Shown here: piece by piece, positions 1 to 7,207 of the stretch
Numbering within the stretch: position 1 is the stretch's first letter
How the letters are laid out: each line of letters opens with the position of its first letter
DNA from: BS750m-G62 sp046483505
Lineage (GTDB): Bacteria > Planctomycetota > Phycisphaerae > FEN-1346
Direction: 5' to 3'
Assembly (NCBI GenBank): GCA_046483505.1
Contig: JAWODB010000180.1
Span: 1-29,592, forward strand
DNA length: 29,592 nt
Position numbers and translations under genes: made by a program
The notes under the pieces: generated by a model
Told to the model about the DNA's origin: nothing
The model's database searches: none
What the model saw: only the letters and a program-made list of their open reading frames with translations

Positions 1-533
1 ACCTCGCAGTAATGGTCCATGCACTCCCGGCGGCTCTTGAAGCCGAGTTTGTGGAAGATATGGTAATCGCTGGAGGATGTGAGCATGCCGGTCTCTTCGA
101 GGCCGGCCTCGCGGACGAGGCGGAAGTCGCCCTTCTCGGCCCGGATCCAGCCCGTGCACTCGGGGTACGGGTGACCGAGGGCGCGGCAGGCGTCGAGCGC
201 CTCGCGGTCGTTCTTCGTGTACAGGAAGAACTCCGTCTGGCGGACCACGCCGCCCGGGCCGCTGATGCGCCCGAGCAGGTCGTAGATGCGGACCATCTGC
301 TCGGTCGTGTACGGCGGCCGGGCCTGCTGGCCGTCGCGGAACGTCGTGTCGGTGATCGCGATGTCGCGGTCCGCCACGGTGCGGAAGTCGAACGTGACGG
401 CCTCGCCGTCGATGACCTCCGTGACCGGCCCGTCGAAGTGGATGAGCGGCGGCAGGTCGTAGGGGTACGTGTCCTGGACGAGGTTCGGCTCGGTCGTGTC
501 CTGGAGGGGGTGGGGTTTCTTCGGGTCAGGCAT
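1..533 (-). CDS. HMGL-like (isopropylmalate/homocitrate synthase-type) protein, N-terminal part
   Basis: The first 177 codons are visible; the gene runs off the left edge. The start is the ATG at 533-531, preceded by CGGAGG about 6 bases upstream. Around residues 56-66 the protein reads AITDTTFRDGQQ, the metal- and substrate-binding N-terminal strand motif of the DRE-TIM/HMGL family (2-isopropylmalate synthase, homocitrate synthase, HMG-CoA lyase, pyruvate carboxylase carboxyltransferase domain). It continues with EQMVRIYDLL and a TEFFLY stretch typical of the next barrel segments. About 50 residues precede the barrel, longer than in classical LeuA. Family membership is well supported by the motif. 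The exact substrate cannot be decided without the C-terminal half. An acyl carrier protein gene lies upstream in the same direction across a repeat-filled spacer, so a shared operon is uncertain. Confidence 0.8.
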   Translation of the reverse strand, partial: MPDPKKPHPLQDTTEPNLVQDTYPYDLPPLIHFDGPVTEVIDGEAVTFDFRTVADRDIAITDTTFRDGQQARPPYTTEQMVRIYDLLGRISGPGGVVRQTEFFLYTKNDREALDACRALGHPYPECTGWIRAEKGDFRLVREAGLEETGMLTSSSDYHIFHKLGFKSRRECMDHYCE

Positions 534-578
534 GGGGCCTCCGTATCAGGCAGTTCCGTTGAGACGTTGTCTCTATCC

Positions 579-767
579 CCCTCTCCCTTGATGGGAGAGG
601 GCAGGGGTGAGGGTGACATGGCTCCAAGCCGCAAGCCTCAAGCCACAAGCGACAACCTACAGCAAAGGCGCGCATGCCGTCGTCTTTGCTTGAGGCTTGC
701 TGCTTGGGTCTTGAAGCCTGTGGCGTCATTCCCCCTCACCCTGACCCTCTCCCGCCGGGGGAGAGGG
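579..767. repeat. Nested palindromic repeat cluster in the spacer between acp and the HMGL-like gene
   Basis: Two copies of a GAGAGGG-type hairpin face each other. The left copy has arms CCCTCTCCC (579-587) and GGGAGAGGG (593-601) and is followed by GGGGTGAGGGTGA. The right copy has the same 9-base arms at 745-753 and 759-767 and is preceded by CCCTCACCCTGA, so the two are inverted relative to each other. Between them lies a perfect 13-base inverted repeat, GCAAGCCTCAAGC (631-643) against its complement at 688-700. A third GAGAGGG copy is at 10377-10454. There is no credible gene here; a 67-residue minus-strand frame is made only of repeat. Confidence 0.75.
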
Positions 768-779
768 AGCGCGGCTTCG

Positions 780-1040
780 TCACGCCTCGATCTCGACGCC
801 CTGCTCCTTGCAGCACTTCGTGATGAACTCGACCGCGCCGCCGACCGTCTCGACGGAGAGGGCGGCTTCCTCTTCCATGTCGATGCCGAACTCCTCCTCG
901 AACATGGCCACCAGTTCGATCGACTGGACGCTCTCGGCGCCCAGGTCGATGGCGAAGTGGTGGTCGGGCTGGATCTCGTCCGGATCGACGTTCAGGACCT
1001 GGGCGGTGACCTGCTTGACGCGTTCTTCGACGGTGGCCAT
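780..1040 (-). CDS. Acyl carrier protein
   Basis: An 86-residue acidic protein starting at the ATG at 1040, with AGGAGG six bases upstream. It matches the four-helix acyl carrier protein fold: an N-terminal helix (MATVEERVKQVTAQVL), the segment FAIDLGAESVQSIELVA, then FEEEFGIDMEEEAA and a final helix after the TVGGAVEF segment. The phosphopantetheine attachment serine should be Ser37. The usual DSL signature is replaced by ESV, so the residues around the serine are divergent, although the LGA-S-xx-ELV frame is kept. The length is normal for a stand-alone carrier protein. No fatty acid synthesis genes (fabD, fabG, fabF) are adjacent, so this may be a second or specialised carrier rather than the main AcpP. 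I infer that the HMGL-like gene downstream could share its transcript, but the spacer is about 250 bases. Confidence 0.9.
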   Translation of the reverse strand: MATVEERVKQVTAQVLNVDPDEIQPDHHFAIDLGAESVQSIELVAMFEEEFGIDMEEEAALSVETVGGAVEFITKCCKEQGVEIEA

Positions 1041-1096
1041 CGGGTTCCTCCTGCTCGTGTCGCTTTCGTTCTCGAGCCGGCAGCGTTCGGGTTTTT

Positions 1097-1163
1097 GCGC
1101 GGCGGGTCTCCGCACCCGCCGCGCGACAGGGCAAAGCGCGGTGGGTGCGGAGACCCACCGCGC
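1097..1163. repeat. Paired hairpins with reverse-complementary loops (copy A)
   Basis: Two perfect 11-bp hairpins stand side by side. The first has arms GCGCGGCGGGT (1097-1107) and ACCCGCCGCGC (1114-1124) with loop CTCCGC. The second has arms GCGCGGTGGGT (1136-1146) and ACCCACCGCGC (1153-1163) with loop GCGGAG, the exact reverse complement of the first loop. The stems differ at one base pair (C-G against T-A) and each is internally matched. Related copies lie at 22393-22469, 22906-22974 and 23012-23088. It sits between the GlmU-like gene and acp and could also stop or attenuate transcription, though no T-run follows. Confidence 0.85.
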
Positions 1164-1182
1164 TCACTTGCGGCGGGGCCCT

Positions 1183-2466
1183 CTACAACTTCCGCATCGC
1201 CCGCCGGCCCTTCTTGATGAGTTCGTCGCGGCTGGTGCGGGTCATCTCGAACACGTGGTCCCACATCGCCTCGTCGGCCTCGGTCCACTCGCGTCCGCGG
1301 CGCTGCATGACCTGGGCGGCCGTCCGGTACAGCGCCTTCCTGCCGAACCCCTTCGTCACCACGCCCTCCAGCAGGCAGGCGAAGGAGGGGATGAACTTCT
1401 GGAGCGGTTTGCCGGTGGCCATGAGCAGCCCCATCGCCCCCACGTACGCCCCCGTGTTCAGGAGCGTCCCGATGGACGTCTTCGTGTGGTCGCCGATGAA
1501 GCACCCCACCTTGTTCGACCCCGTGTCGATGGGCCGGTGCCCGTACATGGTGACCGAGACGTTCCCGTAATCGTTCTTCAGGTCGGAGTTGGTGGTCAGG
1601 GCCCCAAGGTTCACCCATTCGCCGACGTAGGCGTGGCCCAGGAACCCGTCGTGGTACTTGTTGCTGTAACCTTGGATGATGGAGCACTCCACCTCGCCGC
1701 CGATGCGGCACATGGGCCCGATGGCGTTGCCCTCGTGGCACTTGGCGCCGAGCAGGACGCTGCCGGGTCCGATCCAGCACGGCCCGACGATGCGGCTGAA
1801 CGGATGGACCTCGACGTCCTCGTCGATGAAAACGGGCCCGTCGGTGGCGTCGATGACGACCATCGGATGGATGCGGGCGCCGGGGGCGACGTACACGTCC
1901 TCCTCGCTGCCGCGGATCGCCGACGGGTCCTCCACCTCGCCCTCGATGCCGCATCGGCCGGCGTCGGCGAAGTCGGCCGTCAGCGCCTCGGGGCTTGCCA
2001 GCATGAGGTCCCAGATGTACTCGTACGTGGCGACGGTCGGCCGGTCCGTCGGCAAACGATCGACGGCGGCGGCGAGAAACGCGTCGATGTCGCCTGAGGG
2101 CAGGTCGGCGGCGTCGGCCTCCGTGATGCGGGCCCACAGCAGGTGCCCGTCGGCGTCGAGGGCCACCCGGCCGGGGCCGGAGGACGGGGCCTCGAAGGCG
2201 TCGGCCCGGACGCGGGCGTCCACCAGGAGCAGGTCGTCGCCGGCCAGGGCCGCCGCGTCGTTGACGGGCCGGTCGGTCCGGGCCCGGTACGCCTCGGCCA
2301 TGTAATCGGGGACGAAGCAGGCGACGTCGTCGGGGCGGGTGCGGCGGATGAGTTTCTCGCCGAGGGTCGTCATCCCGGTCCGCAGTTCCCAGACCGGGCG
2401 GCTGAGGGCCACCGGGTGAAACCGGCTCCGGACTTCCCCCGACCGGTCGACCAGAATCAGGCGCAT
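1183..2466 (-). CDS. GlmU-like sugar nucleotidyltransferase / left-handed beta-helix acetyltransferase
   Basis: 427 residues from the ATG at 2466, preceded by GGAGGGAG. The N-terminal 150 residues (MRLILVD, then SRPVWELRTGMTTLGEK) match the divergent nucleotidyltransferase half of the alternative bacterial GlmU family, which starts without the classical GlmU LAAGxGTRM signature. From about residue 190 to 350 there are hexapeptide-like repeats of a left-handed beta helix (VYVAPGARIHP, VFIDEDVEVHP, CWIGPGSVLLG, GCFIGDHTKTSIGT), as in acetyltransferases. The family is annotated as UDP-N-acetylglucosamine diphosphorylase / glucosamine-1-phosphate N-acetyltransferase; the role in making UDP-GlcNAc is family knowledge and was not tested here. 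The last 70 residues are basic and helical. A promoter-like sequence lies 37 bases upstream. Confidence 0.82.
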   Translation of the reverse strand: MRLILVDRSGEVRSRFHPVALSRPVWELRTGMTTLGEKLIRRTRPDDVACFVPDYMAEAYRARTDRPVNDAAALAGDDLLLVDARVRADAFEAPSSGPGRVALDADGHLLWARITEADAADLPSGDIDAFLAAAVDRLPTDRPTVATYEYIWDLMLASPEALTADFADAGRCGIEGEVEDPSAIRGSEEDVYVAPGARIHPMVVIDATDGPVFIDEDVEVHPFSRIVGPCWIGPGSVLLGAKCHEGNAIGPMCRIGGEVECSIIQGYSNKYHDGFLGHAYVGEWVNLGALTTNSDLKNDYGNVSVTMYGHRPIDTGSNKVGCFIGDHTKTSIGTLLNTGAYVGAMGLLMATGKPLQKFIPSFACLLEGVVTKGFGRKALYRTAAQVMQRRGREWTEADEAMWDHVFEMTRTSRDELIKKGRRAMRKL

Positions 2467-2502
2467 AGACGCTCCCTCCGATACGGGTGGCGCGGAACCC
2501 GG

Positions 2503-2531
2503 AAGGTAGCCCGCCGGCGGGGTGGTGTCAA
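2503..2531 (-). promoter_or_regulatory. Candidate sigma70-type promoter of the GlmU-like gene
   Basis: On the minus strand a perfect TTGACA (2531-2526) is followed after 17 bases by TACCTT (2508-2503), which matches the TATAAT consensus at three positions. It ends 37 bases before the start codon. The -35 box is strong and the -10 box is weak. Confidence 0.45.
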
Positions 2532-2579
2532 CCGAAAAGGGCGTCAAAGCGGTGGCAGGGTGCGCAGCGTAACGGCACG

Positions 2580-2822
2580 CGCGGCGCAAGCGCCGCGGCG
2601 AACAGGGTCGGCAAGGTGCGCGCGAGGCGATTGGCGACGGTCCGTCGGGCCTCGCCTCGCTCGTGGGCGCTCGTGTTCGCCGCCTCGCTTGCGAGGCGCG
2701 TGCCGTTCGCATCGCACGGCCGGGCAAGGCCGGCCGTGGCACGGGGGCGGCGGGTGCCACTGGCGGCTTGCCCGCCAGTGCCTCTCGAGATCCGGAGAAC
2801 ACTGGCTGACAAGCAGCCAGTG
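2580..2822. repeat. Cluster of five hairpins with CTTG/CAAG loops
   Basis: The 376-base spacer (2467-2842) holds no gene but has five hairpins. (i) 2580-2597, stem CGCGGCG, loop CAAG. (ii) 2681-2698, stem CGCCTCG, loop CTTG. (iii) 2715-2738, stem CACGGCCGG, loop GCAAGG, followed by GCAC. (iv) 2758-2780, stem CACTGGCGG, loop CTTGC. (v) 2800-2822, stem CACTGGCTG, loop ACAAG, followed by GCACC. Hairpins i and ii are the same unit in opposite orientation, sharing flanks GTTCGCCG and GCGTGCCGTT. The stems differ between units while each pairs internally. Copies with the same order occur at 7308-7378 and 10613-10745. Confidence 0.85.
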
Positions 2823-2842
2823 GCACCCGCCAGTCAGTACGT

Positions 2843-5800
2843 TCAGCGGACCGACGTCACCCGCACGTCCGGCCGGGCGAGGCGGCCGACGAGGACCGCC
2901 ACGCCGCCGGGCAGCGGCTGGTCGCCGAGGAGCGGCCGGGCCTCGGCCCGGAAGGTCCGCCACGCCTCGCCGCCGGTCCGGCGGCACGCCAGGGCCGTCA
3001 GCACCACGAGGTCGGGGCCCCGCACGCCGCGCGAGCCGGTCATGATCAACTCGCCAAGGGCCTCGGCGTCGGCCTCCTCGGCGGGCTTCAGCAGGGCCGC
3101 CGCCAGGATACGGAGGGCCGCCGCCGGCGACGGCAACTCGCCGCCGTCGGTGCCGACGAGCACCCGCTCGGCGTCGTCGCGGACGTCGAGGACGTCGTTA
3201 CGTGTGGTGAGGGCGGCATAGAGGAGGCCCTCGGCCGCCTGGAGGTCGTGCGGCGACTTCTCGAGCACGTCGATCACCTGCTTGCGGGCGGACGCGGACC
3301 GCCTCCGGGCCGCATGGGCCAGTGTGCGGACGGCGTCGTCCTTCGTGAGGTCGCTCGCCTCGGTCAGGGCCCAGGCGGACCGCAGGAGGGTCAGGGCGGC
3401 GGCCTCGTGCGTTGCGAGGTCGGCCACGGCCTCGTCCTGCCAGGCCACCCGCAGGTGCGTCAGTGCCTCGTCGTCGACGCGGCCGGCGGCGGCGTCGGCC
3501 AGCAGCCGCCACGTGTATGTCTCGATGGCGGCGAGGACGCGGCCCTTCTCGCGGGCCGCGCCGAGTTTGGCGAGCACGTCCTTGCGGGCCTTCGCCCGGG
3601 CGGACGTGATTCTGTGCAGGTCGGCCAGGCCGCCCTCCAGCGAAGCCTTCGGGTCCGCGAGGTCGGCGAGGAACTTCGCCGCCTTCGCGTGCCGCTTCGC
3701 GTCGCCGAAGACGAGGACCTGCGTCGGCGCGTACCAGACGACGGCGTGGTCGGGGGCGCGGAGGTGCTCGCGGACGGCCTTCAGGAACCGCTCGGCGTCC
3801 TCGCGGACGCGTTCGAGGCGTTTCTTGTGGTCCTTGATCTCGCCGACCTGCTTGGTCGACGGCATCGCGACGGCCGACACGTCGTACACCCACGGTGCGG
3901 CGACGGGGCTCCGGCGGGCGCTCGTGACCTGCACCGTGCCGCCCGCGAGCCGCCACGTCAGCCGCTCGGGTTGGGTCAGCCAGTCGAGGGCCTGGGCGAC
4001 GGTCGCGCCGCGGAGGTCGAGATACGTGATACGGACTTCGGCGCGGCGGATGACGTCGGCGGCGTCCTCGGCGCTGCCGGCCGCGATGTGGATGGGCAGG
4101 CGCTTGGCGCCGACGGCCTCGGTCACGGCCTTGCACGCCTCGGCGAGCGAGACGTCGCGGAGGACGAGGTCGAGCCGCCGGCCGAGGGCCTTGTGGTCTT
4201 TCTTCCAGGTTTGGAGAAGTTGCTCGTTGATTTCGCCGATGGCGGCCAGGGCCTCCTGCGAGACGTTCCCGCCTCCGCCGCCGGCCAGGGAGACGTCAAG
4301 CAGGACGGCGTGTGCGGCGCGGGCGCGGGCGGCCAGGAGGTCGCCCTTCTCTTTGAGTTCGTTCGCCGCTTCCAGCGCCTTGGCGGCCTGTTCGGCCATC
4401 GCCTTGACTTCTTCGCGGTCCATCGCCGCCCGCAGGTAACCTGGCACGCCAAGACTGATGCCGTCGAGCCCCTCGGTGGCGAAGTAGTCGTAGTGGACGG
4501 CACCGCTGCCGGCGCTCACGCCGCGCGGGGCCGGTGCTTTCGCCACCATCTCGAAGAGGGCGTTGCCACCGCCTCCGCTACCCAACCCGTAGCCGACGAA
4601 CCCGGCGGGCCGGTTGGCGGCGGCCTGCTTCCTGCCCATGTGCCAATTTCGGCGGAGCGTGCTCGCCGGGTCATGCCGCGGCGGCATCGCGGCAGGGGCG
4701 GGACCGGTGAAACTCAGGGTCCGGCCGCGACGCCGGGTCTCGGCTTCCCTGACGGCCCCGCCGCCGCCGAAGAGCGAGCCCGTCACCGCCGCGTCGGCCG
4801 CCGCCAGCGACATCTCCGCTGGCGCCGCGACCTCGCCGCCGAAGAATCCCTCGTACACCGCCCCCTCGGGAATCGGGACGGGCACGAGCATGCGGCGAGG
4901 CGGCCTGGCGGGCTCGGCCATCCGATCGAGGTCGCTCTCGTCGACCGCCACGAAACTCGTGTACTGGCTCATCAGGCGGTACTCGAGGGCCACCTGCGTG
5001 ACGGCCTCCTTCACCTCCGGGCTGCCCGCGTAGAACGTGGTGTGCATGAGTTCTTCGATCTTTCGGCGGGCCCAGACCTTGGCGAGGACGTCGTGGCGGA
5101 CCTCGCGGACGGGCAGGTGGACGGCCAGCGGCCAGGCGGCGGGCTCGCCCTCCACCTTGCCGCGCACCGTGATCGTGTCGCGGCCCGAGCCCGGCTCGTA
5201 CCGGCCGAAGAGGATGATGGGCCGGCCGGCCCAGAGTTCGGGGATGCGCGCGGGGTAGGTTTCCCAGACCTTGAGGTCGCCCCAGTCGATCCGGACGCCG
5301 GCGAGTTGGGCCCGGTGGATGCGGTACATGATTTCCTGGGTCATGGGGAGCGCGTCGTCGTTCAGTCCGAGGACCTTGGCCATGCCGCCGCCCTGCCGGG
5401 CCACGCCGTCGGTGAGCATCCGGTTCGGGCTCTGGCCGATGCCGATGCACCAGAACCGGACGTGGTCGCCGCACCGCCGGCCGACCTCCTCGATGATCTC
5501 GGCCTCGTTGCCGATGAAGCCGTCGGTCAGCATGATGACGATGCGGACGCGCTTGGGGTCGAGGGGGTCGTTGATGGCCATCTTGACGCCTTTGAGCATC
5601 TCGGTGCCCCCGCTGCCGCGCAGCCCCTCCGTGACTTTCAGGGCCTGGGCCACGTTCGCCTCCGTGCAGGGGACGGGCTTCTCGAAGACCTTGGCCGAGT
5701 TACCGGCGAAGGTGATGACCTGGAGGGTGTCGGCGGGCCCCGCGAGTTTCAGGAGGTGGCCCATCGCCTCGCGGACCTTGGCGGTCTTGTCGCCGCGCAT

Positions 5801-6946
5801 CGAGCCGGAGACGTCGATCAGGAACGAGAGTTCGCGCGGCGGGCTCCCCGCGAGCCGTTCGTCCTCCCGCGGCTGGACCATGAGCATGAAGTAGCCGTTG
5901 CCGGCCGGGTCGGTGTGGGTCAGCACGGCCATCTCGGGCTTCTCGCCGACGACGGCGTACTCCAGGCGGAAGTCCTTGTTGGGGATCGCATCGGCCTTGG
6001 CGATGTCGACGGTGGCCCGCGTCGGCCCCTGGCGGTCCATCCGGACCTTGTGGTTCGGGCTCTTCAGGTCCTGGATCGGCACGCCGGCGTCCAGCCACAC
6101 CGAGAGGCGGATGTCGTGGCCGCTGCGCATGCCGGGCTTCAGGACGGGCGGCGTGATGCGGGAGGCGTCGCCCGCGCGGTCGGTGTCCGGCGACCAGCCC
6201 GTGCCGGATGGATTTCGGGTTTCGGATTTCGGATTTCGGCTGGACGGATCGGCGGAGCCGCCTTCGCCGCCGCCCTTGCTTTCCTCCAGCGTGCCGACCT
6301 TGCCCTTGAGTTCTTCCGGCACCTTGGGCGTTTTCGAGGTCGGCTTGCCGGGAATGTACCGGGGCCCGACGACCATCGGGAAGTGGAACGCGTAGACGCC
6401 CATGTCATATTCCAGGACGTCGACGTAGGAGATTTCGATCCGCACCTCCTGGCCCGGGTCGATGTTGCCGACCGACTGCGTGAAGATGTTCGGCCGTTCC
6501 TGTTCCAGCAGGGCGGCGGTGGCGCCGCGCCGGACGGCGTCCTCGTAGATCTCGCGGGCGGCCGCACGCCGCTTGATGACGCCGACGATCCGCTTCTCGC
6601 CGACGACCATCGTCATGTCGTCCACGGCCGCCTTGTGCGGCAGGGGGAAGACGTAGACCGCCTCGATCGTCTCGTCGAGCGGGTTGTGGAAGACCTGCGT
6701 CACGGTGACGCGGGCGATGAAGCCGGAGATCTCGGCCTCCACGTCCGTGTGCTTCAGGGGGCAGGCGACGACCGAGCCGTCCTCCTTCTGGACCCGCAGC
6801 GACCCCTCCGTCACCTCCTTGTGGAGCGTGGCGAGCGGGTCGACGGGTTGGGTCTCGACGGCGTGAGCGGCCGTGGCGGCTACAAGGACGGCGGCCAGGA
6901 CGGCGGCGGCAGGTCGGACGGCCAGCGGGCGGGAACGGGCGTGCAT
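2843..6946 (-). CDS. Large secreted VIT and von Willebrand A domain protein with STN-like C-terminal region
   Basis: 1367 residues from the ATG at 6946, with GGAGGAAG upstream. Residues 1-29 form a signal peptide (RR, a hydrophobic core, then AHA). A vault protein inter-alpha-trypsin (VIT) domain spans about 45-185 (VTQVFHNPLDETIEAVYVFP; REIYEDAVRRG). A vWA domain spans about 372-545 with an intact metal-ion adhesion site: D378, S380 and S382 (DVSGSM), T448 (GGTEM) and D475 (LTDGF). Glycine-rich linkers follow at 723-800. A region at about 924-1010 resembles the short secretin/TonB N-terminal (STN) fold (LDLVLRDVSLAEACKAV, then ATVAQALDWLT). The remainder is helical and repeat-like. It probably acts in the periplasm or at the cell surface as a metal-dependent binding or scaffold protein; the ligand is unknown. 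Residues about 236-246 are encoded by a dispersed TTTCGGA-type repeat. Confidence 0.88.
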   Translation of the reverse strand: MHARSRPLAVRPAAAVLAAVLVAATAAHAVETQPVDPLATLHKEVTEGSLRVQKEDGSVVACPLKHTDVEAEISGFIARVTVTQVFHNPLDETIEAVYVFPLPHKAAVDDMTMVVGEKRIVGVIKRRAAAREIYEDAVRRGATAALLEQERPNIFTQSVGNIDPGQEVRIEISYVDVLEYDMGVYAFHFPMVVGPRYIPGKPTSKTPKVPEELKGKVGTLEESKGGGEGGSADPSSRNPKSETRNPSGTGWSPDTDRAGDASRITPPVLKPGMRSGHDIRLSVWLDAGVPIQDLKSPNHKVRMDRQGPTRATVDIAKADAIPNKDFRLEYAVVGEKPEMAVLTHTDPAGNGYFMLMVQPREDERLAGSPPRELSFLIDVSGSMRGDKTAKVREAMGHLLKLAGPADTLQVITFAGNSAKVFEKPVPCTEANVAQALKVTEGLRGSGGTEMLKGVKMAINDPLDPKRVRIVIMLTDGFIGNEAEIIEEVGRRCGDHVRFWCIGIGQSPNRMLTDGVARQGGGMAKVLGLNDDALPMTQEIMYRIHRAQLAGVRIDWGDLKVWETYPARIPELWAGRPIILFGRYEPGSGRDTITVRGKVEGEPAAWPLAVHLPVREVRHDVLAKVWARRKIEELMHTTFYAGSPEVKEAVTQVALEYRLMSQYTSFVAVDESDLDRMAEPARPPRRMLVPVPIPEGAVYEGFFGGEVAAPAEMSLAAADAAVTGSLFGGGGAVREAETRRRGRTLSFTGPAPAAMPPRHDPASTLRRNWHMGRKQAAANRPAGFVGYGLGSGGGGNALFEMVAKAPAPRGVSAGSGAVHYDYFATEGLDGISLGVPGYLRAAMDREEVKAMAEQAAKALEAANELKEKGDLLAARARAAHAVLLDVSLAGGGGGNVSQEALAAIGEINEQLLQTWKKDHKALGRRLDLVLRDVSLAEACKAVTEAVGAKRLPIHIAAGSAEDAADVIRRAEVRITYLDLRGATVAQALDWLTQPERLTWRLAGGTVQVTSARRSPVAAPWVYDVSAVAMPSTKQVGEIKDHKKRLERVREDAERFLKAVREHLRAPDHAVVWYAPTQVLVFGDAKRHAKAAKFLADLADPKASLEGGLADLHRITSARAKARKDVLAKLGAAREKGRVLAAIETYTWRLLADAAAGRVDDEALTHLRVAWQDEAVADLATHEAAALTLLRSAWALTEASDLTKDDAVRTLAHAARRRSASARKQVIDVLEKSPHDLQAAEGLLYAALTTRNDVLDVRDDAERVLVGTDGGELPSPAAALRILAAALLKPAEEADAEALGELIMTGSRGVRGPDLVVLTALACRRTGGEAWRTFRAEARPLLGDQPLPGGVAVLVGRLARPDVRVTSVR
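6211..6240. repeat. TTTCGGA-type tandem repeat inside the VIT-vWA gene
   Basis: The bases read GATTTCGGGTTTCGGATTTC and continue with GGATTTCGGC, three to four imperfect copies of a 7-8 base unit. It encodes the peptide RNPKSETRNP in a low-complexity linker between the VIT and vWA domains. The unit is A/T-richer than the surrounding gene and looks like dispersed intergenic repeat DNA captured in frame. Confidence 0.7.
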
Positions 6947-7072
6947 GATTCTTCCTCCGTTGCGGGGCCCGGCGCGGGGGCCCCTTCGTGTGCCATCCCT
7001 TTGGACGTGAGCCGGGGGCGGGAAGTTTCCGGGTTTCCGAATCGTTTCGCTCGGTGACGGGTCGGCACGCTT

Positions 7073-7171
7073 GTCATGCTGAGCGCAGCGAAGCATCTCG
7101 CCGTGGTCGTTGGCGTTCCTGGCATTCGCACGGCGAGATTCTTCAGTCGCTGCGCTCCCTCAGAATGACAG
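7073..7171. repeat. GTCATGCTGAGC-type imperfect inverted repeat
   Basis: The left arm starts at GTCATGCTGAGCGCAGCGAA and ends in CTCGCCGTG (7105). The right arm starts at CACGGCGAGATT (7129) and ends in CTCAGAATGACAG. The arms are imperfect complements of about 35-40 bases. A related half copy is at 18464-18512. It lies in the divergent spacer between the vWA gene and the sulfatase gene (6947-7418). I see no gene there and no convincing promoter in either direction. Confidence 0.75.
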
Positions 7172-7178
7172 GGCTCAG

Positions 7179-7207
7179 CACGGCCGGGCAAGACCGGCCG
7201 TGGCACT
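7179..7207. repeat. ACGGCCGG hairpin with GCAAGA loop
   Basis: A perfect 9-bp hairpin with arms CACGGCCGG (7179-7187) and CCGGCCGTG (7194-7202) and loop GCAAGA, followed by GCACT. It is nearly identical to 2715-2738 and 7349-7372, which differ only in loop bases around a constant CAAG. Confidence 0.8.

Noticed and set aside
526..729. Minus-strand 67-codon frame in the spacer next to acp
   Set aside because: It consists of nested inverted repeat sequence and has no ribosome binding site or homology I can recognise.
3248..7057. Plus-strand open frame of 1269 codons opposite the VIT-vWA gene
   Set aside because: It is an antisense shadow produced by G+C-rich third positions; it has no motif or ribosome binding site, while the opposite strand has clear domains.
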